Shown piece after piece: positions 22,384 to 35,646 of a stretch of 64,000 nt of DNA. A program made the translations under genes and the position numbers. The notes under the pieces are model-generated. The model searched no databases. It saw nothing but the letters and a program-made list of their open reading frames with translations, and had not been told where the DNA came from. Every line of letters begins with the position of its first letter. Within the stretch, counting starts at the first letter, position 1. Source of the stretch: Klebsormidium nitens (lineage: Eukaryota > Streptophyta > Klebsormidiophyceae > Klebsormidiales > Klebsormidiaceae); the NCBI GenBank assembly GCA_000708835.1, contig DF236953.1, positions 174,523 to 238,522 on the forward strand, read 5' to 3'.

Positions 22384-25300
22384 ATGGGAAGAAGGATGCG
22401 AGAGCTGGCAGCTCTTGCGTTGAGCAGAAGTTACTCCGGTCTCAATTTGCCAACCCAGGAAGGTTCTGTGTCAGGCGATAATGCGCTAACAAGATCCAGA
22501 TCTTTCAACGAGAGCAGCATCTCTCAATTTGGATCGCCAACTACCAGGATAAAAGATCTGAAGAAGCTAGCCCGGCAACCCTCTCTTGGCTCGCGTAGCG
22601 AGCCTGCAGATGGTGGGATTACCGGAGGATCAGCTGTTGGGGAGGGATGTTCTAGCCACGAACCTGCTGAAGGCAGCCAAATGAGTAGGGCAAGGGTCGA
22701 TCCAGGATTGGGGAGGGTGAGAAGAGGGGGGGAATTGGAGGCTACGGAAGAGGAACAGGCTTTTGAAGGGTTGAGAAGATCTCGCGAAGGATCTTGTGAG
22801 GAGGGGACTTCCAGAGTCGCGTTTGTGAAAAAGGCAGTTGTGAATGCATCGCCAAGGTCCGCGGGGGAAGGGAATAGACACGGTGGTTCCCAAAGCAGCT
22901 TGCTCATTGACGATGCAGTTGGCAGAGCCAGGAGCTCCGTTGCACGCGTTGAAGAGAGCCACATTGCAGGAGAAGACAGCATGGGAAAGGATAGAACGGT
23001 CCCGAGAAGGCTGAACATGCGGGAATTGAAGCTGAGTAGCAGAAGGTGGAACGAAGAGGAGGATAGCTTGCTCATTGACTACGTAAAGGTGAGCCACTTT
23101 TTGAAAATTAAGAAAAAAAAAATCTCCACTCACGTGAATGGATTTTCACAATTCCTTTTTGCATTGCTCAGGAGAATCGTTCAATGAAACGGTATTGCCA
23201 TGCGTTTGATAATTGGAATATATCCTGATTTGGACGATTCAGATTGGACTGATGAAATCTGAAGCCACATAGTTGAGATCTACCTTTCGAGAGTTTGTGG
23301 CTTGGAAAAGGTCAGCAACTTCGCAAGCCTTCAGAAAAAGTCTTCAGCATTATAAGCCTTGAATCTACTTCGAAGCTTCTTACTTCTTCTCTATTGAAGT
23401 TAACATAGCAGTACACTTACTGCTCTCTTCCCAATGCGGATCGATCGAGTCCGGGGCTATCAACCATAGCTGCACTTTGTTTGCGGAGAATCGGTTTCGG
23501 AGAATTCTTCCTAGGGACGTCGTCTAAGGTCCCATCTTCACCACGAGCAGTTTGTTTGCTGAGGTCCACACAGTTTTCCAACTCAGAAGGATTCAAATCC
23601 TACCCCTTCCTCGTAAGAAGTTCTGCCTGCTATTTTGCTTCCAGAAATATGGAGATCGAAGCTGGCGCGATGTCAACCAAACAGGACTCCAACGCTCTCC
23701 AAACAGCTGCAGGCTGCGCTTTGAGAATCACCTCAGAACCCGCGTACAATCCAGAACGTACTCTCGTCAGGTCAGGGGTATTGCTACTTCTACCTTTTGG
23801 AAAAGAGAAAGCTCACACAGTTGTTTCCTCAGTTGCCATAGACAAGCAAAAGATGCATGTAGAAGCAGTCAAACGGCCTGCAGATACTCATATTCTGCTT
23901 TCTTTAAAATCTAACAATGCTTTGATTGTCTCAGAATCTTTATTGGCTGGTTACAATAAGCCTTCAGATCGTGCCATTTTGAGAGAATCTGTGGATTTCG
24001 TTACGGGCAGATTAGCAGCAAAACTCCTCAACCATAGTTCTTCTCGCCGCTGATCTTAGCAGGTGCTAAACATGATCAATATGACAATGCCTGCCACCGG
24101 CGTGTAGAAACTATTCTACTAACTTCACAGATGATGACTTGAAACATAGTATATTTGTGGCTTGAATCCTCTCTCTCTTCTGTGACGGTCCTCCTTGTGC
24201 ACTACAGGTGCCTTCTGCCTGGCCGCCGTTACCCCGGTCGAGTCCCCCGGCTGACGTCCACTTCTATCCCGCAAGCAACAAGAGACCGGGGATTGCAACT
24301 GGGTCTGAAGCCAAACGGTTCCGGTACGAGACTTGGACTCCGAGGACCATGGCTTGGGTCAGAGGCGTGTCCAGCTCAGGGGAGACGGTTCTTGTTCCTG
24401 AAGGCCAGGCTCTGTACGCACCAGCCTTTCAGTATGTCCATACGGACGGCGCTTACGAGGCCTGGGGGCAGGAAAGACGGGCGCAGTATGAGTCTTCGGG
24501 AGGAACTCCACTCAGCATCAGGAACCTCCCTCCGATCAGGACGCGCGTTCCAACAGGTATGCTAATATCTTTGAAGTAATCCATCCGATCACGAGAAACA
24601 AGATTCTCAGATGATAAATTTAGCGGGATTTAAGAGCTCAGTAGAAACTCCTGTCTCAGAATATGTGCCCAGAACTTCGTTGCACTCATGAAAACCTTTA
24701 ATCCTTTTGCGAAGGACAGGGAAACATGTGCACAGATATACATCTCTTTTAACCCTTCTGAGAGCACTCAAAGGACAGGGTTCGTCCAGATCCAGTTGAA
24801 GCACAAAGCGATGCGACACTTTCAAGATCTGAGCAAGTCGCAACCGCAACTTCGGCGTTGTTGTCAGCTCCTCAATACGTCGCAGCGTTGATTCTATTCG
24901 TCATTGCATTGCTTGCAAGTGATCCGAACATGCGAGGACCTTAGACAAACTGTGAAGATTTCGAAGCACCCTTCTTCATACTCAGAATCTCGCTTTACTT
25001 TGGTCCAGGTGTATCGAGCCCCCCGGCGGCACCTCTTCGCCGCGGCTTGGCGCGCTCTGTGAGCTCGCCTGGCATCGACTTTCATGACCTGCCGTACGCG
25101 CGCGCGCCCGAAGCAGGCTATCATCCACACGCGCTCTCTCGCGCGGCCAGCTATGGCGCGCTCGTGCGCGCACCGGCTGCGGTCTACGAGACGCTCGCGC
25201 ATCCCCAAGCGGCCGGCTACGATGAGGCGCTCGCGGACCCCTCTGCGGGCGGCTACGAGGCCCATGCGCGCGCTTTTGCGGGCGGCCACGACCCGCTCGC

Positions 25301-26848
25301 GCGCGTGCCAAGTGAAAGCTCCATCCAACTCTTCTCGTCCGCGCCTTCTGACCTTCCAGAACATGATATGACACCGCGGCAGCTTTGGCTCGAACTCCGG
25401 AACCCCCCCGACGACCCGCCGCGCCAAGCCGCGGCCGGGTTAGACAGCGAAGCCGACAGATTGGCTTTCCCGGGAGAGATGGATCTGGAGGATGAGGGGA
25501 CAGCAGCCGAAATGGAGACGGGGGATGAGGGGACTGCAGAACCGATTGAGCCGCTGCAAGCAAATTACCAGAACGGAGTTGATCTCGTCTCGGCGCATTT
25601 GATCGACTCTCTGAGTTCGACGTATCAGCAGTACGAGACCGGTTTGGAGACGCCTCTCAGCAAAGAGAGGGACCGATTGCTCGCTTTAGAATCGGTGGAA
25701 GCGCCGGGGCCGTGCCAGTCCGGCTGGGAGACGCATTCTCTGGAGCAGGCGATGGACGTCAGCCTCACCGAGCCGCCGGTCGAATCACTCCACGCGTCGA
25801 ACCTCGGCAGCTTGTTCCCGGCCCTGGACGCCTTCGACGTTATCCCCTCCAGCGTCAAGAGCAGTCAGAGCCTCCCTCTCGCCGTACAGAGCCCCGTCTT
25901 TGGGTCCTTCGACGGAAAACCTGGAGTCAGCGGTGTAAATACGCTTCCAAGTATCCCCTTGGGAGAGGAAACGACCCCGCAGATTTCCGGCCCCCTGAAA
26001 ACGCGGGCGGAAACGGAAGAGGCAAACCGGGAGGGGGGGCGCAGAAACAGCAGTTCCCTGAGCTCGGAGGGGCCCTCCGAAACGGGGCTGGCAGGGACCT
26101 TTCATGACATCCTTCTCGAGGGACTTGAGGAGGAGAGCGAGAGGAAGGAGGGCGTTATGGACGAAACGGTTCAAGACGTAACACTCCAGTTTGAAGGTGA
26201 GGAACATCATGACTGACGAACTCAGTACTCCTTAGAGGCCTTGGATGCTGTGGGCATATATTGTTGGTCTTACAAAGTCTTTGCTTCATGATTTTTGAAG
26301 ATAGATGATTCTACAGAATCTCGAGTTCTTCCTTGTAAACCTTTGCTTATAGATGGGAACCTTCAGAAGACACTGCAAACAGAACGAACTGACAGGCTGT
26401 TCCAATATGTCAGCGCGCAACGAGAACCCAGCAAAATCTGTAATACATTTACAATCCATACAATCCGTTAGGACGACTTTCTGCTGACAAAAACCCTTTC
26501 AAGGTCGGCGACAAGATCAGAGTCGGATTTATAGAGGCCGCCCGTTTGCATTCATATTATCTGCATCAATTCACACCTTAGAAACTAACTACAGATGCCC
26601 AAACCTCTGGCTTATAAGCTCGGCGCGGAAGTTCGACTTTTATTCCAGGTAGTTCTGCGCACGTGACGTCCCCCGCCGCGCATAACCCCGCCCTCGAGCT
26701 GCCCGTCTTCTGTGACTTCTTCAAAGAGGACCTCCCGAGCATTGCCGGATTGGATGAGCTAGAAACCTGGCGCGACTCCCCGTTTGAGAAACCCGCCGTC
26801 AAGTGCGCCTCAGATGGTTCTTGCGGGTCGTCTGCGCCTGTGCTTTAG
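22384..26848 (+). CDS. Atypical MYB-like protein with one R2-type repeat, 5 exons
   Basis: Exons 22384-23088, 23645-23770, 24208-24556, 25009-26196, 26649-26848; phases agree and give 855 residues, presumably a nuclear DNA-binding regulator. The MYB repeat is split by intron 1: RRWNEEEDSLLIDYVK ends exon 1 and KYGDRSWRDVNQTGLQRSPN opens exon 2, followed by SCRLRFENHLRTRV. Its aromatic ladder is W222, W242, F261, with Phe replacing the third Trp. The repeat resembles R2 of GAMYB or DUO1-type R2R3 proteins, but no R3 repeat is found in any frame before exon 3. Residues 1-220 are Ser/Arg-rich and disordered. Exon 4 begins with Ala/Tyr/His-rich degenerate repeats and continues acidic, possibly activating. 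Exon 5 ends with the conserved-looking LELPVFCDFFKEDLPSIAG. The start is the first in-frame ATG after a TATA box. The exon 2 donor at 23770 is the least certain border. Confidence 0.68.
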
Positions 26849-28359
26849 ACTGTACATCGGACTGAATATCAGAGTAGATCTCCCCGCGTGTACAATACTA
26901 ACAAGCTGTTCTGACCATCGCAACGATGTACAGAAAAAGACGTTGGCTTTACGAGCCTGCTAGCGATAGGACAGCGTCCTCTGTGGTACTCAGTCATGAC
27001 TACTTTCGGTCCTACAATCGGATGAGTCACCGCAGCTCGGTCTTGTACGACAGCTAAGCGAATTAGTAAGCGACCAAGCTTGATCAGAGGCGCGAGTAAA
27101 CGACCTCTTCTGTTTGATCCTCAAAGAGCTGTATCATGTCGTCAAGGCACGTCGCTTGCTAGGATTGTACAGGTCTGTATCCAGTAACGTAGGATATAAC
27201 TTATGCTTGTATCAAACAAAAACCATGATACAGCTCTTTCCGACGAACTTAAAAGGCTTTCTACCTGTACGGCGATCGGACCGGACCTTTAGTAGGACAA
27301 CATATCGGCCTTTCAGATCACTGAAGCGCTTTCTCTTGTTTGAATATCATTCAGCAATTAGCACACACATCTTTTTCCAGGTTATTGCTGTGGCCGTGCT
27401 AACATGCTAACCGAACCACCTATTGGGCGCGGCGGCTTGAAGCATAGGAACTTGAACTCACTTTCAGCCCGGCTTTCGAAGAGCTGCGACCTCTAGTAGA
27501 GTGAGATGTAGTCGTATCATACATACATAATCTATACAATCTAGAACTACATATCCAGAGCTTGTCGGATGTATATACCAATACGTATAAACAAGCTGAC
27601 AGCACAAAATCCGCTCGCAAGAAATGTTACCAAAGTTGGCCATCAACGGCGGAGCCTGTGCCAGCTGCATCCGATCGACCGTGAAAAGGCATAAGCATGC
27701 AACAGCCGTACAACCGTCTGCTATGCTTTCGATGTGGCCGGGTATGGAATCACCATGTGCACACGTCAGTGTTCAAGTGACTTGGATCTCACTGGCACAT
27801 CTATCATGGGGTGCGCGGCATTTGAGCTTTGCACATGTGCTGGAACGTCTTTTCACGTTCTTTTCACGGTTGAACTGCACAAAGTAAGATATGCGCAGAT
27901 CGGATCTTGCTTTTAATTTCCGTACGCAGCTGTCTAAATAAACGTCTGACTAGCATACGTTCTGGCATGCAGCGACAGTTATAGTCGATCGGTACCGAGG
28001 AATGCCTTAAGTCACGCAGAGTGACCGGGTCTGCCTTCTGCTGGCGGGCAGGATGACTTGATTGAAGAAAGTAACATTCGGTTTTTGTGCGACCATCCCA
28101 AGCGGACGCAACGCAACGACTTGTTGCATGCGGTTGAGAAAGATGTCGTTTTGTGCAGATTAAGACGGTCCCTCATGAAGATGAACGGGTCAGCGGTATC
28201 TGCCGCTCGGCTACTTTCTTTTTCATCCTTCACCTTTAGGCGTAATAATTAGAAGGCGCGCAGGATCAAAGTTTAAAGAGCTACTCCAAACGTCGAAGCT
28301 CTCTCCCTCGTGCGTCCGTCAGGACTGGCTCATAAATACGCCATTGTGTGGCCTTTAAA
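26849..28359. other. Convergent intergenic region between the MYB gene and NME7
   Basis: AT-rich 3' flanks of two convergent genes. It contains a 16-base inverted repeat (27123-27239). No coding frame or RNA gene is supportable. Confidence 0.5.
27123..27239. repeat. Inverted repeat, 16-base perfect arms
   Basis: aaagagctgtatcatg at 27123-27138 pairs perfectly with 27224-27239, separated by 85 bases. It could be a solo foldback element or a cruciform. It has no coding content. Confidence 0.75.
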
Positions 28360-31300
28360 TTAACTCAGCAAGATGTCAAAGAAGAAGTTGGACTCCAGTG
28401 GCCCGTCTTCTGGGAGGTCCGTGCAATGGACCGCGTTCTTGACCTGGTACAGCAATACAATCTCTTAGTAGTTGCTTGAGGGTCGCGGAACTGCGCATTT
28501 GACGATCTGCTGTCGTAGTGTTGCGTCTGCGTAATACCCGCATGTCCTAAAGCCCATCAGAATTCGCTTCAAAGCTGAGACTGCATCCTTCAAAGGAGAA
28601 AGTGTTGCTGCAATAAAGCATTCACAGATGAAACTCGGAACATCTCCACCTAAACGTGGACTGCGCAGACGGCCAACGGACCACTGCGATCCGCCGCACT
28701 GCCGGTTATTGAATCCTTGCTACTACCACCACCCTCTGCGTACCTCTTACGAATTGTCACGAGAGACGAGGAATACACCAAAGGCTGCCCCTCTGAAAGA
28801 GCTGGCCAACCAATGTATGTCCGACACGTGGCACGCCAGGAAAATCGTCTCACCTTGTCGATCCCAAACTGCGCTCTGAGCGACTGCGGCCGGAGCACCT
28901 TCCCGATCTCCGGATCTGCGGGCCCGCAGAATTCCCGCAACTCCTGGACCACGTCAGGCGAACCGTCCCGTGACGTCACCTCCAGGGCGATGAGGGGCCC
29001 CGACTTGAGCTCGTCGACGAGTCCCTGAAGGGAAGCCGCGACGATCGGGTCAAGAAAGATTCCGAGTACTTTACGTGGGCTTCGATTCAGGCAACGGACG
29101 TGGGAAGAATCTGCGAAGAAGACCAGCAGATACATGGGTTGCGACCACCGTTGCGAGCTCCAAGAAAGGTCTAAACAGGAGCATTGCAGTCCACCTTTCG
29201 CGGTAGGTTCCTTACTGAGGTTGCACTCGTGGCGCCAAAGAGCGCTTCGCAAGCAGACGCCTATACCAGCATCCACGCACAAAGCTACTGTTTACAGCCT
29301 AAGCTCGGGTAGCCCACAACTCAAGTTTCTGGAAGTTTTTCTGGAAGTTTCGTCCTCGTCGAGCTCCTCATGCCTTATGAAACCCAAATTTTCAAAGTAT
29401 GAAAAACGATAGCCGGCACTCACGTTGTATTCCGGTACGACGCCCTTGTACACCTCTAGGAACTCCACCGCGTTGGCCTGGTCGAGAATGTGCTGCTGCA
29501 GCGCAGTGATCTCAAAGTGCGCCGCGATCTGGTCGATGATGGCGCCCGCGTGCCCTGCAGCAAGAGTAAACGTGCGGGATTTAGGAAGAGGTTTCACAAA
29601 GACGGATCTGCATGACGTCACAGGGCGACTGCACAGCGCGATCATCTCAAAGTGCGCCGCGATCTGGTCGATGATGGCGCCCGCGTGCCCTGCAGCCAAA
29701 GCAGATATGCGGGGTTCAGGAAAAGGGCGTCGGAGGACCGGTCCTATCAAGCGACAGTTTAGCCGATGCTCCGCTCAGGGGCTGAGGTCAGAACACGCCG
29801 CGATCTGGTCGATGATAGCGCCCGCCTACCCTGCAGCAAGGTTAATGACACGGAGCTAAAAGGAGGACGTATGCAGACGCCATGTGCATACGTTACAGGG
29901 CCACTTCAAAGCGCAGTTTCCCTGGCAAAAACCGCCGTGACCTGGTCGATAATAGCGTCAGCAAGCGTAGGAACACGGAGTTAAAAAAGAGGACGCCATC
30001 TGGTGACTGCACAGCGCGGTCATCTCAAACGTGCGCCGCCCTCTCATTAGAAATGGCGCTCGCCTGCCCTGTTTTGTGATCAAAGACACGGGGTTTCCAA
30101 AAGCCCTGCCTGGCTTGCGGTGACACACAAGTCACGGTCATGGACTGCATGTCGCTGCAAAATTGAGCCACTCTCACGAGCGACTGCGAAGGTGAATCTT
30201 CGGGCATCCGGTCACTGTCCGAGACATCCTAAACGCCACAGGGCGACTGCAGAGCGCGGCCCCCTGCTCTTGTGTCGCCGAGAAGTGCGTCTCCTGGGTT
30301 TTATTCTTGGAGCATGCAGCGCTGCTCATAATGACTGACGTTCACGATTCGACTTCCCCAGTGACGTGCCGTGTAACGAAGCCCACAATATGAGCGATTC
30401 AGCGAAAACCCAACCTTGCATTCTGTGCCATTTTTTGTGTCACGCGGAGTCTTTGTCCAGCAAACTCGACACATGAGCCCTTAAACATATTTTGTACTGT
30501 TGCTGGGAAGGAAGGCTCTCCGCAACTTGATCAAGATGGTTCCAGCCCAAAAAGGACAGCGAGTTTGTTCCCTTTTCGTTCTTTGATTGAATGTACTGCT
30601 CAACGATCTTGCTCTCAGCTAACGACTCGAGCGAAATCAAAGAGAAGAACACCTACCCGCGGTGACTGCGTGCGGTTTGACGATGGCCAGGCTGCAGTCT
30701 CGGAGCTGCGCGCATCGGCCAACGTCCGCCCGGTCGAAGAAGAAGCTGACCTCCTGAAGAATGCAAAACGGCTCTCATCAACAAGCTTTCATTGAGACCT
30801 CCGTTTGAACTATTCCGTTGGTTCGGACCAATAAGTATCCCGATTGATGTGCTGAGGCGGCGCGGTGAAAAGCAGATTAAAGTTATGAAAATGCTGCTCA
30901 TATTGACAAGCTGTGAGGATTAGCTTGTCTGCAAGAGGGTTCCACATCATGCGGCACAGCCTGGAAGCAGGAACCGTTCGGTTGAACAGCATTCTTTAGC
31001 TCGTTTGGTAAACGAATGAGAATGATGCTTTTCTTCCAGCACTCAATTTTTCAGTATGGCAACACAATGTTTGCACGCAACAAACCATAAGACACCTTTT
31101 ACATTAGCCTCAGACAGTGAATTCGGTCCCTGCAACCAGTCAAAGGGCGAAATCTGACCATCCGAAAAGGTTGAGCAGTGCGTACCTGCTTCGCCGTCTC
31201 TGGGGCGTCCGAACCGTGGCAAGCGTTCATGGTGTTGTCCGTACCGAAGTTGGCGCGCAGCGAGTCGGGGTCTTCCGCCCGGGCCGTATCTGAGTTTGTA

Positions 31301-34300
31301 GGACCTGCATTTGAGGATTCATATTCAATTAGGAGCAAATATACAAAATTAAATAGATATGCTCGACAACATATTTTCGTTCTGAGAACTTTTGAGGACT
31401 ACTGAGGGTACTACTGAGGACTGAGGGCTTCGGAACTCGGAAGCTTCGGCTAGTGCAAGTGAGGCTTCACGTTACCGAAAAGCTGCAAAAGCCTTTCCAG
31501 AATCTAGCCAATCGGATGGCTTGTCAGATCCACGTGGTCGTCAAAGGTACGTACCAGAGGAGTAATATGGCCTGAAGAGTACTGTACCATTTACCCGTCG
31601 GTACTGGAAAGGCGACAATGGAGGCCAAGTACGTTTCCGGTCGACGCGCACCCTAATGGTAATGTGTGTAACAAAGCAACGCGCGACGGGGAGGATGAGA
31701 TTGTCAAAGGGCTTACGATATTGCAAGCCAGTTTATTTGCTTGCATTGCAAGCGACGTCGTCCACGGACCCAGACGTAAACGAAGCGTCGACTAGCAACC
31801 TGACTCTAAAGCTACACGCACTCTCACAACAGCAGGACAGCAAAAACCGCATCGAATCTGACAGAAGTCGAGGCACTGCACGACGTGCCAAGACGCAAGG
31901 GATGTCACTCACCTATGAGCTTGCGCCACTTGGCGATCGCGTTTTCTGTCACGAGCTCCATTGCGAACACCCGCCCTGATGACATGAACTCCGTCAAAGT
32001 TCTGCAGGCGAAAACGAGAACGTTCGTCGTCTGCCAAGATCGCCAACAAATTTATTTTGCCCTCGGCCCCTTTCACAGCTTTTCGCGAGCAGCCTGCCGA
32101 AGATATCAGAAACGGAAGCCTAGAGAGTTGGATGACTAAGTTAGTCGAGTCTGCGACCCTATAGCGACAACTAACTCGACCAACTTCTGAAGCTTCCCCC
32201 TCCATCCAAATTCGGCGGTTGCTTGAAAAGAGCTGTAGTGTTCCACACAAGTAGCTGCACCTATCTCTTGCCAGCAAGGCTCCGGAGAGAAGACTTTGTA
32301 TACGAACTAGAACCGACGGGTAGCCTCTAACAATCAATCAACTGGAAACGTAGAATTGATCCTGGGGTCTTGCGAGGAACGGCAGAGACTTGAGCAGGTT
32401 GGAAGAAAACCACTGGAAGCTGAGGGGTTCAAGAATGCACACTGAAACAACGATGAAGAGCCTTCACAGCACCTTGATCACAAAGGACTGTAGTCTCACG
32501 AATCGAACTCAACAAGAGTAATGATTATCCGGAATAACGATAAGGTAACCGCGCTGGGACCGGTATGTTAGGTTGCTGATAAGGGCGGGTATGGGGGCGG
32601 AGCGAGTATCATTTTGGATTAGGCCTTTTAGTTTTAGTCGGAGCTCATCATTAGCTTGGCTTATGAATTTCCTGTTTCATGTATTATGACAATTTGATGA
32701 TCGTAGCAAGCTACTCGCATGGAAGATGCAGAAGTCTCGAGAATGACCAGTCAGTGCTGGGGGCGGAATCCATTCTCGAGAGGACGGAATGCTCCTTAAC
32801 AAAGGTCGAAAGATAAGATGGTAACCGATAAAGCTCACCTGAAGAACGGCCGTGCTTGGTGCACTGCGTAGAACTGCTGTGCCTCCGTGAGCGACAGGTG
32901 GCACATCTTCATCCGTTTGATCAGAAAACCGCTGCCGTAGATGGCGTTCAGGATCTTCCCAATGTGCTCAATTGCGTCTGGCTTAATCATCGCCAGAGTC
33001 CTGCAGCGAGCACACGCGTTTTGGTCGCATCAAGACACGTAGAATCTCCGTCGATGTTTGCATTCGAAGTGTACTTTCTACAAGCTGCTAATCAGGTGAA
33101 GTTGGGCCGGACAGCGGAGTTGTCGCACTGGGTGCGCATCTACTGTAAGTGACTGGAGAACAAAAAGCCCGAAAAACGACCACTGAAGTCTGAAGCTACG
33201 AAAGGAGAACAGAGAGACAGGGAAAGAGTTGGAAGTTCTTGTCGCTTTCGTCAAGCTTCTACGTCAGCTGCCGTGCTCATTGGGCAATCTGCCCTTAGGA
33301 GTTTTCTGTCGACTTTCGATCAAAACTCCAAGTCATGTCTAACCAAATCTGGATGGCTGTACACCCGGAAAAAAACAAAACATGCCGGCAAATGAAAAAG
33401 TGCTCACGTTTCTCGTTTCTGGTCCAGCTTCTTGCGAGTGTGCTCGTCGGCATAGTCCATAAGATGCAATTGCCTAGAGTACACTGTGATTATAGATCCG
33501 ATGTACAGGTGTTCTGGCTTCACCGACGGATACTCTGTGCGCTTGAGGAAGGTGCGCCGGTTCTTAATGTCGTACTGCAGAAAAGAGCAGGGTCATAAGT
33601 GAGGCGAGTACTCATTGACAGGTGTGACCTAATCAGCTGCACATGTCAGTTTGTTCGAATAACAGAATGCAGAGAAGTGTCTGGGTAAGGGTATATGTTG
33701 ATTCAAGAAGCTCTATCCTCGCACGATGTAGTGCAATACCACTGCAACTTCCGTAACGATAATGTTGGATCTTTGAGTAGAGCAAGCTAAAGGCTTTGGG
33801 GCATGGGCATGTATTAATGTGTGTGTGACTGCCAGCTATCTCTGCAAGTTCCAATCTCTTTCCTCCAAAAACAATGTGTCCTGTCGCGTTCCTTTACTGT
33901 CACTCTGAAGTATTAGAATTAGGAGGTAGATTGAATATCTCAATATGGCCGTACAGCAACCAACTGAAAGAGCAGTAGTATCCGACGCATTATGCCGTTC
34001 AAGTTCCTCAGAAGTCAGAGAAGAGCTGGCCACCTTGCCTCGGTCTTTTGAAGCGATGCCGGCTCACATTCTCCAGAGGCAATTCCCTCCCTGGCAAGTA
34101 TCTCGGACGAAGCAGAGCAACAAATGTATCTTTATTTTTTTGGCCTAGTCGATTCAAGCTGTGTATTGCCAAGAAAGCGTAGACTTAGAGTAGGACAGTA
34201 GTGGAGTCCATTCCATTCTAGCTTCTCGGGAAAGCTGGCTTAGGAAGGTGTGTCTCACCATTTCTAGGCTTTTGTCACTGGCATGGTATGTCAGCTGGTA

Positions 34301-34360
34301 CTTCCAGGTCACTCCAGCCTGGACATCCAACCAGTGGACTATAAAGGCCAAATGGTCCAT
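28360..34360 (-). CDS. NME7: NME7-type protein: DM10 domain plus two nucleoside diphosphate kinase domains, 9 exons
   Basis: Minus-strand exons 34360-34259, 33574-33408, 33000-32839, 32001-31913, 31304-31186, 30753-30657, 29554-29424, 29024-28854, 28443-28360; phases all agree and give 373 residues, close to human NME7 (376). Residues 1-89 form the DM10 domain (LAFIVHWLDVQ, YDIKNRRTFLKRTEYPSV, SRQLHLMDYADEHTRKKL). The first kinase domain has LAMIKPDAIEHIGKILNAIY, HQARPFFRTLTEFM and the active-site MNACHGSD (His203). The second has SLAIVKPHAVTAGHAGAIID, CGPADPEIGKVLRPQSLRAQ and NAVHCTDLPEDG (His352). NME7 is a ciliary and centrosomal protein that binds the gamma-tubulin ring complex and lies in the axoneme lumen. 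Presence here fits an organism with motile zoospores. A 3' splice site at 34373-34375 suggests a 5' UTR intron. Intron 6 carries decayed copies of the exon 7 head. The gene diverges from the DMX-like gene. Confidence 0.95.
29640..30080 (-). repeat. Tandem decayed copies of NME7 exon 7 head with 3' splice site (intron 6)
   Basis: The core gccgcgatctggtcgatgat plus gcgcccgc..ccctgcag, which on the minus strand is the acceptor and first codons of exon 7 (GHAGAIIDQIAAH), recurs at about 29655-29695, 29796-29836 and, more decayed, 29931-29970 and 30010-30075. The true copy is at 29520-29560. Spacing is about 100-145 bases. The first two extra copies keep ctgcag followed by GG, an intact acceptor. 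Confidence 0.88.
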
Positions 34361-35646
34361 GTTTGAATCCACCTGCAGAGAGAGAGAGAGGAATAGACTG
34401 CAATTCAGCGAGCTTGGTGTGGAGCCCCTTTCTACAAGGACAGATGTCGATCCACTGAAGCTGGTCAAGTGCAGACAGGAGCTTGTGATTGTCAAGAGAG
34501 TGGGGATGACTCAGGTCTCAGGCAAAATACAGCTCTTGGAAGAGCCAGGAGTGGTGCATTGAGGTCCACAGTGGCTGTCCCTCAGGTCATTGAGCTGCAA
34601 GAAGTCACTGGGGAAGGGGTATACTTTCCAAGAATGCTGGCTCTTATCGAGATTGTTTTGTGAGAGGAATCAGCAGCCAAAGAGGCGCAACATAGTAGAT
34701 ATTCAGCCAAGGACTCATCTTGCTGTTTGGACCAAATAACACCAGGTTAGATACAGGCTTTCATCAAGAGAACAAAAGCTGAGCACGATTGGCAGCTCTT
34801 AGACACCAACTAAAATCACAAGAAAAAGCTTGGAGGTAAAGATCCTGCACTTGATTCACGCGGAAGTGCTCAGCTGAACACTAGATGTGCTTGTCCATTT
34901 TACGCCAATCAATGGGAGCAGGCTAACAGAGCTTTCAAAAGAAGACGAGAGAGCGGAAGAAACGACGCCTGCCGCACCATGCTTATGCTTGCTGATGTCG
35001 ATGTCTCTGCAATCTCTCGTTGGCACCCTCCTCACTCCCGAATCGTGCTTTCAGAAACCTCCAGCTCTCAGCTTCACTGGCTCAGCTCGGAGTCTTGCCC
35101 TCTCCCGTATTCAATGTGCTAATAGATCCGCTTGCATTGAAGACCACAATTTGGTGAAAAAGCATTGAAAGTGAAGCGTTTATGAATGTTCAGAATACCT
35201 GGACGGAACCTGAAGGCTAAGCAAGGAGAGAAGCAAGGTGCAGAATTAGGGTTCCGCTTTCAGCTGACGGTGCTTTCGAAGTGATCCCCCTTCTCGAGCA
35301 TCTCGTGCCCGGGGAGCGGCCCCGCCCGCGGCATTCTGAGGCTAGAAGAAGTGAAAAGTGGTCGGTACAAGGACCCTGCGCTTTCTGCACTTGCCTTCCT
35401 CCTTGCAAGGGGGTGCTTGCATGTCATGCAAAATTCGCCACAGCAGCTACACAAGAGTCCAAGTTGACATGCAGACTGCATGAGAGTAGCCTGAGTAGAA
35501 GTGCTGCTCAGCGCTCACGAGGGCGCTCACGAGGGGCCTGTAATGGAATCTGACAAGAGCTTTCGAACATGGCGCCAGGTCGGCTTGGCTGTTGACAAAA
35601 TGACCTTCATTCGCATAGGCTTCTTGGGTTGACGTTTGGGCCAAGA
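34361..35646. other. Divergent region between NME7 and the DMX-like gene
   Basis: About 1.3 kb holding both promoters and a likely NME7 5' UTR intron (3' splice site at 34373-34375 on the minus strand). A short gagagagag run lies at 34378-34390. No further gene is seen. Confidence 0.5.

Noticed and set aside
23481..24053. 190-residue plus-strand frame considered as an independent gene or as the missing R3 repeat
   Set aside because: It overlaps MYB exon 2 in another frame and contains no W-ladder or other domain.
24982..25563. 193-residue Arg-rich minus-strand frame
   Set aside because: Shadow of the repetitive GC-rich MYB exon 4; the sense frame has consistent phase and splice sites.
32521..32660. 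Possible second copy of the intron 17264-17433 element
   Set aside because: Only the G-rich core resembles it; no inverted ends are visible, so it is not listed as an element.
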